Assembly (NCBI GenBank): GCA_963575745.1
Contig: CAUYUJ010019890.1
Location: 22,501-50,000 of the forward strand
DNA: 27,500 nt
From: Prorocentrum cordatum
Taxonomy: Eukaryota > Sar > Dinophyceae > Prorocentrales > Prorocentraceae
Direction: 5' to 3'
The translations under genes and the position numbers were made by a program. Positions 9,686 through 18,200 of the stretch are shown piece after piece. Positions within the stretch are counted from its first letter, which is position 1, and each line of letters begins with the position of its first letter. The notes under the pieces are model-generated. The model saw only the letters and a list, made by a program, of their open reading frames with translations, made no database searches and was not told where the DNA came from.

Positions 9686-9830
9686 CTGACATCTGGCTGC
9701 TCCAATTTTGTCGATGCGTGGGCCCCAGAAGTCTGGACCACTTCCCTAGGGCCGGTTTGTCGTCCCGAGTTCTGTTTTGCCGGTCCCGAGGCCTGGCGAG
9801 GGCCTCCGGAGGCCGAACATACCCGAAAAC
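9686..9830 (+). repeat. GGGACC-GTCC family, plus copy 2 (left arm of large inverted repeat)
   Basis: The segment from CTGACATCTGGCTGCTCCAA to CTCCGGAGGCCGAACA is matched by the reverse complement of 10500-10642. Copies 2 and 4 therefore form a large inverted repeat with about 140-bp arms and a 670-bp interior. Confidence 0.85.
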
Positions 9831-9929
9831 CGCCCGTTGCCATTCTTTTGGAGCGTCGGATCTCTGGGCCACCTGCTTGGATCCCACCTTGGATTAAGTC
9901 GGGCCTGTCCCTCTACAGGAGGAATCTTC

Positions 9930-10046
9930 AAAAATAGTAAAGTAATAGTCTGGGGACGAGTTTTCGACTCTTTTTTTGGTGTTGTTGATTTTTTTGAGCA
10001 TTTCTCGGCTTTTTCTGTTTTAACAAAAAAACATTCCCATTCGAAA
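9930..10046. other. AT-richer interval
   Basis: T runs and A runs (CTTTTTTTGG at about 9970, TTTTTTTGAG near 9990, CAAAAAAACA near 10025) make a low-GC island between GC-rich repeats. No gene or RNA is recognised. Confidence 0.6.
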
Positions 10047-10057
10047 ATCCGCCTGTA

Positions 10058-10088
10058 GGGGGACACGCCCGACCTACGGCGTGCCCCC
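10058..10088. repeat. Hairpin, 11-bp GC-rich stem with one bulge
   Basis: GGGGG-A-CACGCC pairs with GGCGTG-CCCCC around the 8-base loop CGACCTAC. A single A is bulged. It sits at the start of a very GC-rich block (10058-10240). Confidence 0.8.
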
Positions 10089-10286
10089 GTCGGCTGGCCA
10101 TGCCCGGGCCCGCTGCGGCCTCGGCGCGGGCCGGGCGGGGCCGCCCCGCCGCGAGGGCGCTACTATGCCTCGCGGCGGCGAGCCTCGCTGCGCCTGCTCG
10201 GGGGGACTCGGCGCTCGAGGTCCTTGTTGGGTGGCAAGGTATGGGACCGAGACCCCCTCGGGCAATAAAACAATCATGACGGGAGG

Positions 10287-10400
10287 TTTTTCCAAAGTTT
10301 CGGCCTCCGGGGGCCCTTACCGGCCCTCGGGACCGTCAAAAAGGGACTCAGGATGGAAAACCGGCCCAGGGGAATGGGTCGAGACCTCTGAGGGTCGACG
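10287..10400 (-). repeat. GGGACC-GTCC family, minus copy 3
   Basis: The plus strand reads TTTCGGCCTCCGGGGGCCCT then CTCGGGACCGTC, the reverse complement of the plus copies. It is one of two minus-oriented copies. Confidence 0.82.
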
Positions 10401-10499
10401 TCACGACAAGAATCATTACGTCGGGGGTCTGGGGAGCCTGGCATACCCCCAGGGATCCGACTGCTCCAACAAAAATTGGAGCGGGCGGTGTTCGGCTGT

Positions 10500-10642
10500 G
10501 TTCGGCCTTCTGGGGGCCCTCGCCGGGCCTCGGGACCGTCAAATAACGATTCAGGACGACAAACCGGCCCTAGGGGAAGTGGTCCAGACTTCCGGGGCCC
10601 ACGCGTCGAAGAAATTGGAGCAGCCGGATGTCAGGGCCTTTT
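10500..10642 (-). repeat. GGGACC-GTCC family, minus copy 4 (right arm of large inverted repeat)
   Basis: Its reverse complement matches 9686-9830 from end to end, including the CAAATAACGATTCAGGACGA/CGTCCCGAGTTCTGTTTTG part and the final CTGCTCC / GGAGCAG block. Similarity is higher than between the other copies. Confidence 0.85.
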
Positions 10643-10661
10643 AAAGTCTGTCTTTAGCGGC

Positions 10662-10753
10662 GCGTCGATTTCAGTGTCGGCCAGCGTCGATCCGCGTCGA
10701 TTTGGCGTCGATGTGGCATCGATTCGCGTCGCCTAGCGTCGATGAGCGTCGAT
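10662..10753 (+). repeat. GCGTCGAT octamers spaced 10-11 bp
   Basis: GCGTCGAT or a one- to two-base variant begins at 10662, 10684, 10694, 10705, 10716, 10726, 10736 and 10746. From 10684 on the steps are 10, 11, 11, 10, 10 and 10 bp, about one DNA helical turn each. The variable bases lie between the octamers, so the octamer itself is the conserved part. Confidence 0.9.
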
Positions 10754-10793
10754 TCGCAAGAGCCGACGAGATGGTATGGGAGGCTCCCATAGG

Positions 10794-10865
10794 GCCGGGC
10801 GTGGTCTTACAAGGCCGGGAGGTCGACGTTTTGGTTTGCTCTTTTGCCGGGCGTGGTCTTACAAG
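10794..10865 (+). repeat. 20-bp direct repeat, 52-bp period
   Basis: GCCGGGCGTGGTCTTACAAG occurs exactly at 10794-10813 and 10846-10865, each followed by a CCGG-containing block. Confidence 0.93.
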
Positions 10866-11084
10866 CCCGGCTGTTCGATGGTTTTTTGTCTTTTGTTTGC
10901 GTTGCCCCCGCTTCCGCTTCCAGATGCGTGGCCCCGCGCCTGCCTCAGGGCCGCGCCCAGCCCCTGCAGGCCCCGCCCCACCAGAGCCAGCCCAGCCCCC
11001 ACGAAACTCCGGTTTCCCCCAGGGGGTGGGAGGTGCACGGGCAATCCGCAGCTCGCTGGAAACCCTACCCCCAAGCAGGCCCCA

Positions 11085-11155
11085 AAGGCACCATTAGGAA
11101 TTGAACCCAAGAAGGTCAGATTGTGGGAAGAGATATTCCCCATTTTACTACAATT
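11085..11155 (-). repeat. tRNA-like (SINE-like) element, copy 1
   Basis: The minus strand carries GGTTCAATTCC at 11107-11097, a perfect fit to the RNA polymerase III B-box consensus. A degenerate A-box-like TGTAGTAAAATGGGG starts at 11152, 45 nt upstream, which is close to tRNA spacing. The 30 bases at 11096-11125 are identical to 12580-12609. The arms do not fold into a sound cloverleaf, so this is not a functional tRNA gene. Confidence 0.55.
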
Positions 11156-11219
11156 CGGCACATACAGGGGAAGGAGGGCATATGATTGCCCTATTCTATG
11201 GCACGTCCCCTATTCTAGT

Positions 11220-11262
11220 AGTGGTGGTGGTGGTCGTCGTCGTCGTTGTGGTGGTGGTGGTG
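11220..11262. repeat. GTG/GTC trinucleotide run
   Basis: Short GTG and GTC repeats lead into the GC-rich tandem block. Confidence 0.8.
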
Positions 11263-11830
11263 GCGGGGGTAGCGGTGGCGTGCGCGGTGGCAGTGCGGCG
11301 GCAACGGTGAACGCAGCCGTGAGGGGGGGGTGGGCGGCGGCTGTGGTCGCCGCAGTGTTGGTAGTGGCTTTGCATGGGCGGTGGCAGTGGCGACAACAGC
11401 GGCGGCGGCGAGCGCGGCCGCTGTGGGGGGCTGAAAAGGTTTGGGAGCCGCGGCGCTGGGTGCTTCAAACAAGCAGCGGCCGAGGTGGTGGCGGCTGGGC
11501 AGCCAGCGGCAGTGGGAGTGATCGTGGTGTGGGCGGCGGTGCCTTTGGCGGGGGCGGCAACAGCAGCGGTGGGGACAGCGATAGTGGTGGGGCAATGCTG
11601 GGCGGGGGCCGGGGGGGGCGGTGGCCGCGGTGATGGTATTGGCTGCGGCGTGCCTGGGGCAGGCGCGTTTGCTTGCTTGCTGGATAGTGGCGGCGGGGCT
11701 GGGTCGCGCTGGGGGGGGGTGGGGGTGCGGCGGGGGGTGGTGGCTGTCGGCGCAGCAGCGGCGGCGGTGGTGGGCCCGGTTGGAAATGCCAGAGGCAGCG
11801 GCAGGGTTGGCGGCCGCGGCGGCAGCGGTG
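11263..11830 (-). repeat. GC-rich tandem repeat, copy 1 (~570 bp)
   Basis: The block begins GCGGGGGTAGCGGTGGCGTG and recurs at 11831 with few changes. Its reverse complement matches the GC-rich half of the array units at 20.8-27.5 kb, for example the GGCATTGCCAG motif and the AGCGC-CAGCGCCC block. The long Gly/Ala/Arg frames on one strand and Pro/His frames on the other reflect GGC/GCC composition. Confidence 0.88.
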
Positions 11831-12430
11831 GCGGGGGTAGCGGTGGTGTGCGCGGTGGCAGTGCGGCGGCAACGGTGAGCGCAGCCGTGAGGGGGGGGGG
11901 GGCGGCTGTGGTCGCCGCAGTGTTGGTAGTGGCTTTGCATGGGCGGTGGCAGTGGCGACAACAGCGGCTGCGGCGAGCGCGGCCGCTGTGGGGGCTGAAA
12001 AGGTACTGGGAGCCGCGGCGCTGGGTGCTTCAAACAAGCGGCGGCCGAGGTGGTGGCGGCTGGGCAGCCAGTGGCAGTGGGAGCGATCGCGGTGTGGGCG
12101 GCGGTGCCTTTGGTGGGGGCGGCAACAGCAGCGGCGGGGACAGCGATAGTGGTGGGGCAATGCTGGGCGGGGGGCGGGAGGGGGGGGGGCGGTGGCCGCG
12201 GTGATGGTATTGGCTGCGGCGTGCCTGGGGCAGGCGCGTTTGCTTGCTTGCTGGATAGTGGCGGTGGATGGCTGGGTCGCGCTGGGGTGGGGGTGGGGGG
12301 GTGGTGGCTGTCGGCGCAGCAGCAGCGGCGGTGGTGGGCCTGGTTGGCAATGCCAGAGGCAGCGGCAGGGTTGGCTTGGCGGCCGCGGCGGCAGCGGTGG
12401 CGGTGGCTTTCGCAATGGGGGCGATGGCAA
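11831..12430 (-). repeat. GC-rich tandem repeat, copy 2
   Basis: This is the second tandem copy, starting GCGGGGGTAGCGGTGGTGTG, with small insertions and deletions relative to copy 1. It runs into lower-GC sequence at about 12430. Confidence 0.88.
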
Positions 12431-12484
12431 TTCTAAATTTCAGAATTCCTGAGTATGCAAAGCTCTAAATACATGTAAACGGCC

Positions 12485-12517
12485 TTACTTGCACAGAATC
12501 CTTTCTACAGTGATTTC
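12485..12517 (-). repeat. Conserved 33-bp core of the array family
   Basis: The reverse complement begins GAAATCACTGTAGAAAG and ends TGTGCAAGTAA. It occurs on the plus strand in each of the four array units (21296, 23225, 25128, 26967). It links the 11.2-12.5-kb block to the array, in opposite orientation. Confidence 0.88.
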
Positions 12518-12564
12518 CCCCGCAATGACAGTGGCAACGCTAGAACACATCCCTTCATGTAGGC

Positions 12565-12640
12565 TGCTCAGGCCCCACCAGGAATTGAACCCAAGAAGGT
12601 CAGATTGTGAGAACATGGATGCCCCATTTCACTACATGAG
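12565..12640 (-). repeat. tRNA-like (SINE-like) element, copy 2
   Basis: The minus strand has B box GGTTCAATTCC at 12591-12581 and an A-box-like TGTAGTGAAATGGGGC starting at 12636, again 45 nt apart. It shares AATCTGACCTTCTTGGG with copy 1. Similarity to copy 1 continues on the plus-strand right side (CCCCATTT.ACTACA and GGGCATAT). Copies 1 and 2 flank the 1.4-kb GC-rich block as direct repeats. Confidence 0.6.
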
Positions 12641-12905
12641 CATTATTTTACCTGGGAGGGTTGGGCATATTTCGCCTGCTCCATTCCACTGATTTGTGTC
12701 ATTTCACTACATTACCAGCAGATTCCGAGAAACAGGCTCCCCGCAAATTCCCAGGAGTGAAGGCCATGAGGCCCTAAGCGCCCTGGCGCCATCGTCCCAG
12801 GGCCTCCTCGCAAGCCTCAAATCCGCCAAGGCCTTGGCTCTATGGAGGCTACAGGGGCGCAGACGCCCCAATCCCCTCGACAGTTTCCCCTCGGGGCAAT
12901 CGAAC

Positions 12906-13116
12906 TGCGGGCGCGAAAAAAAAATGCCCGCAATTTTCAAGGAGATTAGCTCTGCGGGCCGGAAAAAAAGTGCCCGCGCCCCCCTGCCACCTCTGGGCAA
13001 TCGAAATGCGGGCAGGAAAAAAACTGCCCGCAGTTTTTCAACGAGATTAGCTCTGCGGGCCGGAAAAAAAATGCCCGCCCCCCTTCGAAGTGCGGGCAGA
13101 CAAAAAAATGCCCGCA
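12906..13116. repeat. Array of five GCGGGC/GCCCGC hairpins with A-rich loops
   Basis: The stems are 12907-12912/12926-12931, 12954-12959/12972-12977, 13007-13015/13024-13032 (9 bp), 13055-13060/13073-13078 and 13091-13098/13109-13116 (8 bp). Each loop contains seven to nine A residues. Hairpins 1, 3 and 5 are followed by TTTTCAAGGAGATTAGCTC or a near copy. The larger unit of two hairpins plus spacer therefore repeats about every 100 bp. The function is unknown. Confidence 0.9.
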
Positions 13117-13193
13117 GTTTTTCAAGGAGATTAGCTCAAGGGGCCAGAAAAATTTTCCGAATATATGTTTTTCCAACTGAGACCTGCAAGAAG

Positions 13194-13263
13194 TACTACT
13201 GGGATTTGAACCTGTGAAGTGCAGATTCTGTCCTAACGCCTTATCGGTCAGGCCATGCAGTCG
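13194..13263 (-). repeat. tRNA-like (SINE-like) element, copy 3
   Basis: On the minus strand TGGCCTGACCGATAAGG starts at 13255 in the position of a tRNA D arm, with GCCT pairing with AGGC. GGTTCAAATCC follows at 13212-13202 as the B box. The 43-nt separation matches canonical tRNA spacing closely. AATCTGCACTTC between them aligns with AATCTGACCTTC of copies 1 and 2. The anticodon and acceptor stems pair poorly, so this is a tRNA-derived element or pseudogene, not a working tRNA. Confidence 0.65.
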
Positions 13264-13539
13264 AGAAGATCAGATCGCCCCGCCGATATCGTTCATTTTG
13301 TGGCCCTGGCCCCTGTGGAGGCGACCCCTGCCTCCACAGAAGGCGCGCCCGTGCGAGCCAGCCCGGGATGGCTGGGGGCAGCGCTGCTGGGGGCACCGCT
13401 GCTGCGGGCGCCCCTCGCCTGGGGCTGCGCGAGGGCTCGCAGGCCCGTGTGTTTGGCCTCCGTCGTTCAGGATGGCGCTCTCGCCCCAGCGCGGGCCCCT
13501 TTCTCCCGCGCCCATCCGCCCGCCACCACCGCGCCGCAC

Positions 13540-13672
13540 CACCGCCACCACCACCACCACCACCACCACCACCACCAGCACCAGCACCAGCACCACCACC
13601 AGCACGAGCACAAGCACCAGCACCAGCACCAGCACCAGCACCAGCACCAGCACCAGCACCACCACAACCACG
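13540..13672. repeat. CAC/CAG trinucleotide repeat
   Basis: CAC repeats grade into regular CACCAG hexamers, especially 13575-13660. The translation is His/Gln or Thr/Ser/Pro depending on phase, so no protein is called. Confidence 0.92.
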
Positions 13673-13847
13673 CACACACGCACGCCCGCCCGCACGCACG
13701 TGCACCACCACCCACCACGCACGCGCGCGCGGAGCCACAGGTCCGCTACGACACGCGTCCGCGGATAGAGAAAATCAGCGCCATGGTAAGGGATGGGAGG
13801 GAGGGGTAGGACGTCAGATATGACGCGAGCCCACCTAGCTTGTCCCC

Positions 13848-13920
13848 CTCCCCCTCCTCCTCCTCCTCCGCCTCCTCCTCCCCCTCCGCCTCCTGCTTCC
13901 TCCTTTTCCTCGCATTCATA

Positions 13921-13963
<43 letters not shown>

Positions 13964-14297
13964 CCTCCTCCTCCTCCTCCTCCTCCTCCTCCTCCTGCTC
14001 CGAATATCATCTTCCTCCTCTACCTCTCGCTCCTCCACCGCCTCTTCCTCCTCGCCCTCCTCCTCCTCCTGCTCCGCCTCCCGTTTCCCCCCTTTCCTCC
14101 TGTTCCCCTTCCTTTTCCTCATCCTTTTCCTGCTCCTCCTCCTCCTCCTCCACCTCCTCCTTTTCCTCCGCCTCCTCATCGTCATCCTCCTCCTCCTCCT
14201 TGGCCTCCTGCTTCCCCCGTTCCTCGCATTCCTCTTCCTCCTCCTCCTCCTCCTCCTCCTCCTCCTCCTCCTCCTCCTCCTCCTCCTCTCCTCGTCC
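13848..14297. repeat. CTC/CCT pyrimidine tract with (CTGCTC)n
   Basis: CTC triplets dominate, with a clean 6-bp CTGCTC run at 13921-13963. The plus strand is a long polypyrimidine and the minus strand a GAG polypurine. Apparent frames are Ser, Pro, Leu or Arg/Glu homopolymers. Confidence 0.92.
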
Positions 14298-15124
14298 CCC
14301 TCCTCACGCGCAACGATGCTGAGCGGAACCCCTCTGTGGCTTCCAGAAAAGCCTGGGCGACCGAGAAGGGCCAGAGGAACAACCGCGGAAGGGCGACTGC
14401 AACATCGAGCCCCTTCCGAATCCCAACGCGTTCCTCCTTTCAGCGTCTAGGCTGCGCGCGCCCCTCAAGTAAAAATGCCGATTCACTGCGCGGCCCCGCC
14501 GATGCACCCGGCGCTCCCCGGGAAAGGCTTGACAGCGCGCAGAAAAAGGAGTTGTCCCCACGCTGTCGTCTCCGCTCCCCCCCCCCGCCCCCCGTCTGCG
14601 CGGGGCCCAATGGGGCGCCCTGCACGTTGCCAAGTAACGCCTTCTGGAATGAGCCCTGACATGTTTTCTTTGCTGGGAAGAACCCGGCGGGGGCTCCTGC
14701 AAGGGGCCAGCCCAATAGGGCCACCTGTGAATGGAGCCCGTCTATGCCTTCTGCATGGGCCCCGCCAAGGCCTGTGGATAGGGCCGACCATGGCCTCGCG
14801 TGAGGAGCCCAGGAAAGCCTGCTGCAAGGGGCCAAGGACGCCCCGTGCACAGCATGCCTCAAGGTCCTTGAAGGCTCCGAGGGTTCTAGCAGCTTCGGCC
14901 CCAGATTCTTTGGGAAGCCGCGGGGGCAGCGAGGCCCTGGCGCCTGGGGCCCTGGGGGCCGTGGGAGCGCCCAGGCGCCCCGAGCCCTGGAAGACCCTGG
15001 CCTCTAGTAGTAGTAGTAGTCGTGATTGCCCTGCATTCCTTTGCACTGCGTAAAATTGCTGGGCGATGCTGCGCGATCCTTTGCATCGCACAGCTGTCTT
15101 GACGATCGCCATCACCGTCGCTTT
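14298..15124. other. GC-rich mixed sequence upstream of the transposase
   Basis: No gene is recognised. A GCAAGGGGCCA motif recurs at about 14700 and 14824, a short TAGTAG run lies at 15006-15020, and GCGATGC/GCATCGC arms face each other at 15063-15069 and 15083-15089. An in-frame TGA at 15100-15102 closes the transposase frame upstream. Confidence 0.6.
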
Positions 15125-15146
15125 GCCGTGCCCATTTTGGCTCAGG
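15125..15146 (+). other. Relic of the dinoflagellate spliced leader
   Basis: The 22 bases match the known dinoflagellate trans-spliced leader (DinoSL) at 19 positions, allowing the usual ambiguity at base 1. CCATTTTGGCTCA is intact, and mismatches fall at leader positions 6, 7 and 21. It lies 70 nt upstream of the first ATG of the transposase frame, with no other ATG between. DinoSL is added to mRNAs in trans, so a genomic copy next to a gene is the established signature of a reverse-transcribed, reinserted mRNA. Chance similarity is possible but unlikely at this position. Confidence 0.75.
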
Positions 15147-15216
15147 GTTCGCGCAGCGGGGGGGCCTCTTCCCACTTGCGCTCTCGGTAATCTCGCAAGC
15201 TGTGCTCTTGGCCCTC

Positions 15217-18200
15217 ATGTCTGGCCACCAGCGCGCTCGGGGGAGTTCAGCGGCCTCGGGGGCCTCGCTGGCTTGCCCGGGATGCCGACGCCCGCTCCGC
15301 GCAGTGCGGACCCTCGCCCGGGAGACCTGCGGCAAGTGCCACGAGAGGGCCAAGGGCGGCTGGCTGCAGCACTGCGAGCCCTGCGGGGCGCTGATGTGCC
15401 ACAGTTGCGCGGCCGCCGCCGCGGGTGCTGCCGCCGCCGCGCCGCCCGGCGCCGCGCCCGTGGCCAGCGACAGCGACAGCCCGTTGCTGCCGCTGGCGGT
15501 GCAGGAGGCCATCGACATGGCCGAGGACCCTACGCCCCAAGCAAGCACGGAGGACGAGGCGGCGGATGACCTGGAGGGCCGGCCGTCGGCCGTGGACGTG
15601 GCGGCGGCGGCCGCCGCCGTGGCGGAGGCCGATCCGATGGCTGACCTCTTCGGCGACTTCAGCTCCTCGGACGACCCGGACGCAGCGCCGCCGAGCGCGG
15701 CGGCGCCGAAGGGCAAAGCCAAGGCGAAGGCCAAGGGGAAGGCCACGGCCAAGAGCCAGGGCGAGGCCAAGGCCAGGGCCAAGGGCCAGGCGGCTCCTGG
15801 CCCGCCGCATCGGGGGCTGCTCGGCCGCGGCGTCCGCCGCGCCGAGAAGTGTCGAGCCCGCGGGGCTGCGAGCGGGCGGAGGCCTGTGGAGCGGCCGGCG
15901 GGCGGGGGCGCCGCCGTCGAGGACTCGGGCGTCGAGTTCGGCCCGACCGCTCGCGAGGAGGCAGCGGCGGGGGAAGCGGCGGCCAGCCCCGACGGCGACG
16001 GTAGCGGCGACGACGCCATGGCTGACCTTGCCAGCGCGTGGGCGGAGGCCGCCGCCGAGTTGCAATTGCCTCGTCGAGGCGGCCAGGGCGGCTGGCGGGG
16101 GGGCCGCAAGCGGCGGGTGGCGCCCGTGGGGGACGAGGCCGAAGGGCTGGAGGACGCGGAGGAGCCCGCCGCTCCCCACCCAGACGACGCCATCCCCTTC
16201 GAGGTGGTGGCGTTGCTGGACGCGGCAGACGCGGATGTGCCCGAGCCGCGGCGGGACGCGGTGGCGCGCGCCCGCGCGTCCATCGGACCCCGCCGGCTCA
16301 TGCGCCCGCGCGCGGCCAAAGTGCCGTACGGCGGGCCGACGGCCGCGGGCCGAGTGCGCCACGGGCATTTGGCGCGGGCGGGGAAGGCTGGCCGCCCCCT
16401 CTGCGCGCAGGTCCTCTCGGACATGGTCGACGGCCGGGACGTCGTGGCCGTCCTGGAGGACTGCGGCATCCTCCCGCAGAGGGCCGCGTGCGATGCGCCG
16501 GGTTGTGGCGCGCCGGGCGCCGCGCAGGACGTGCGCGTCTTGGAGAGCGAGCACGCGGCCCGTTCAGCCCAGAGGGGCGCGGGGCAGAGGGCCGCGCTGC
16601 ACAGAGGGCCGCAGGCCGTGCGCATCGGGGGGCGCGAGGTCGCCGTGCGGAAGGAGACGGCGTACTACCGGTGCGGGCGTTGCGGGGGCAAGCGCGCCGT
16701 TGGGCTGGACGCCGAGATCTGGTGCGGGAAGTATTCCCTGCGCCAGAACGCGTCGCTCTTCTGCCGGTGGTCCAAGAGCTTGGAGCCGTCGACGGAGGAG
16801 CTGGCTCTGGACTGCTGGCTCGACCACAAGCGCCTTGTGGAGGGCTGGGTCCAGGGCGCCCGGGCCACCGTTGCCGAGTACCAGCTCTGGCAAAACTGCA
16901 CCGAGCAGCTGGGCGGGCCGGGCGCGGAGGTCGAGATCGACGAGGTCTGCTTCCGCGCCCGCTGGGCCGAGGGCGCCGATGGCACATGGGGCCGCGAGTG
17001 GCACCGGTACATCGCGGCCCACGAGCGCCACGGCGGCAAGTTGGTCCTGATGGCGCTCCCCCCCAGGTACGCCTCGGGCCAGGGCCAGGGAGGTGGCGGG
17101 GCTCTCTCGCACGAGGAGCTCCACGACTTCATCCTCCGGCCGAAGTCCGGCGGCCCGCCCCTGCTGCGCCCTGGGACCATGGTGCACACTGACGGCGCGA
17201 AGGCGTACCGGAACCTGGATTGGCGGACGGCGCACGACGCGCCGCTTCCGGCTTCCGAGGAGGACGTCGTGGGGGCCGCCAACCTCTGTCCCGGGGAGTG
17301 GAGGCGGGAGACCTTCCGGGAGTGCTTGGCGCGGTGCGCGGCGGAGCGGCGGGACTGGCGGGACCGCCGGGAGGAGTGGGCGGCGAAGTACCGCCATCTG
17401 CGCCTCTGCCACACTTCCGCGTGCCACTCGCGCAAGGTGGCGGGGCGCGTGGAGCGGGAGTTCACCGCCATGCGACTCGTCCACGTCCACCCAGACGACG
17501 TGTCGGCTGTCGAGGAGGTGGACCCGCGCGCGGGGCAGTGGGGCGGCCCTGAGTGGACGTGGCGCGTAGGGGGCACGCAGACCGTCGACGGGCATTGGCG
17601 GAACCTTCGGCGGGGCGGCTCCCACCGCGGCGTCAACACGTCCCTGACTCAGGCGGTGGAGCAGGCCGTGCTGGTGCACCAGTGGGCTTACCGCGCCACG
17701 CCGTCCGCCAACATGCTCACGCACCTGGGCAAGACGCTGGCCGCGTTGCGGGCGCAGCGGGCCGCCGATCTCTCCCTGCAGGGTCCGTCCCCGTCAGAGG
17801 TGCCCGCGGGCGGCCCCTGGGCCCGGCGGGGCGCAGCCCTCGCCAAGGCGGCCCGCAGGGGGGCCGTTCGCGAGAGGGCCAGGGCGAAGGCCAAGAGGGC
17901 TGCCGGCGCCTCCGCCGCGGCGCGCCGGCGGGGCGGCCCCGGCGCCGCCCCCCCCGCGGCGGCCCCGGCGGCCGCGGCGGCCGGCCCCCCTGGCGGGGCC
18001 GCGGCCGGGCCTCGGGCCGCGGCGCCCAGGCCCGCGGGGGCGGCGGAGGCCGCCAGCGACGGGCGCAGAGCGGACGGCCAAGCCTTCAAGAGGCTCCGGC
18101 GCGGCCCCTCGGCCCCAGGCATTCGGCTGGGCTTGCCGCTGGGCGCCCCCGACCCGCGGCTCGACCCTGCCAGGCGCTGGCGGAGCCGCTTCCAGGACGT

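Noticed and set aside
10924-11097. Small Pro/Ala-rich frame starting at ATG right after a CTTCCAG acceptor-like site
   Set aside because: It has 57 codons of compositional Pro/Ala sequence ending in the tRNA-like element, with no other support.
12906-13116. Bacterial-type intrinsic terminators
   Set aside because: The stems have A-rich loops and no consistent U tract directly after the stem, they occur in tandem, and the window is eukaryotic.
13194-13263. Functional tRNA gene on the minus strand
   Set aside because: Box spacing is right but the anticodon stem, T stem and acceptor stem do not pair and position 33 is not T. It is kept as a tRNA-like element instead.
15202-15216. GTG at 15202 as start of the transposase
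   Set aside because: Nuclear eukaryotic translation would use ATG. The ATG at 15217 is the first after the spliced-leader relic.
15247-16554. Minus-strand open frames of 435 and 579 codons over the transposase
   Set aside because: They are antisense shadows of a very GC-rich coding region with no domain of their own, while the plus frame carries clear catalytic motifs.
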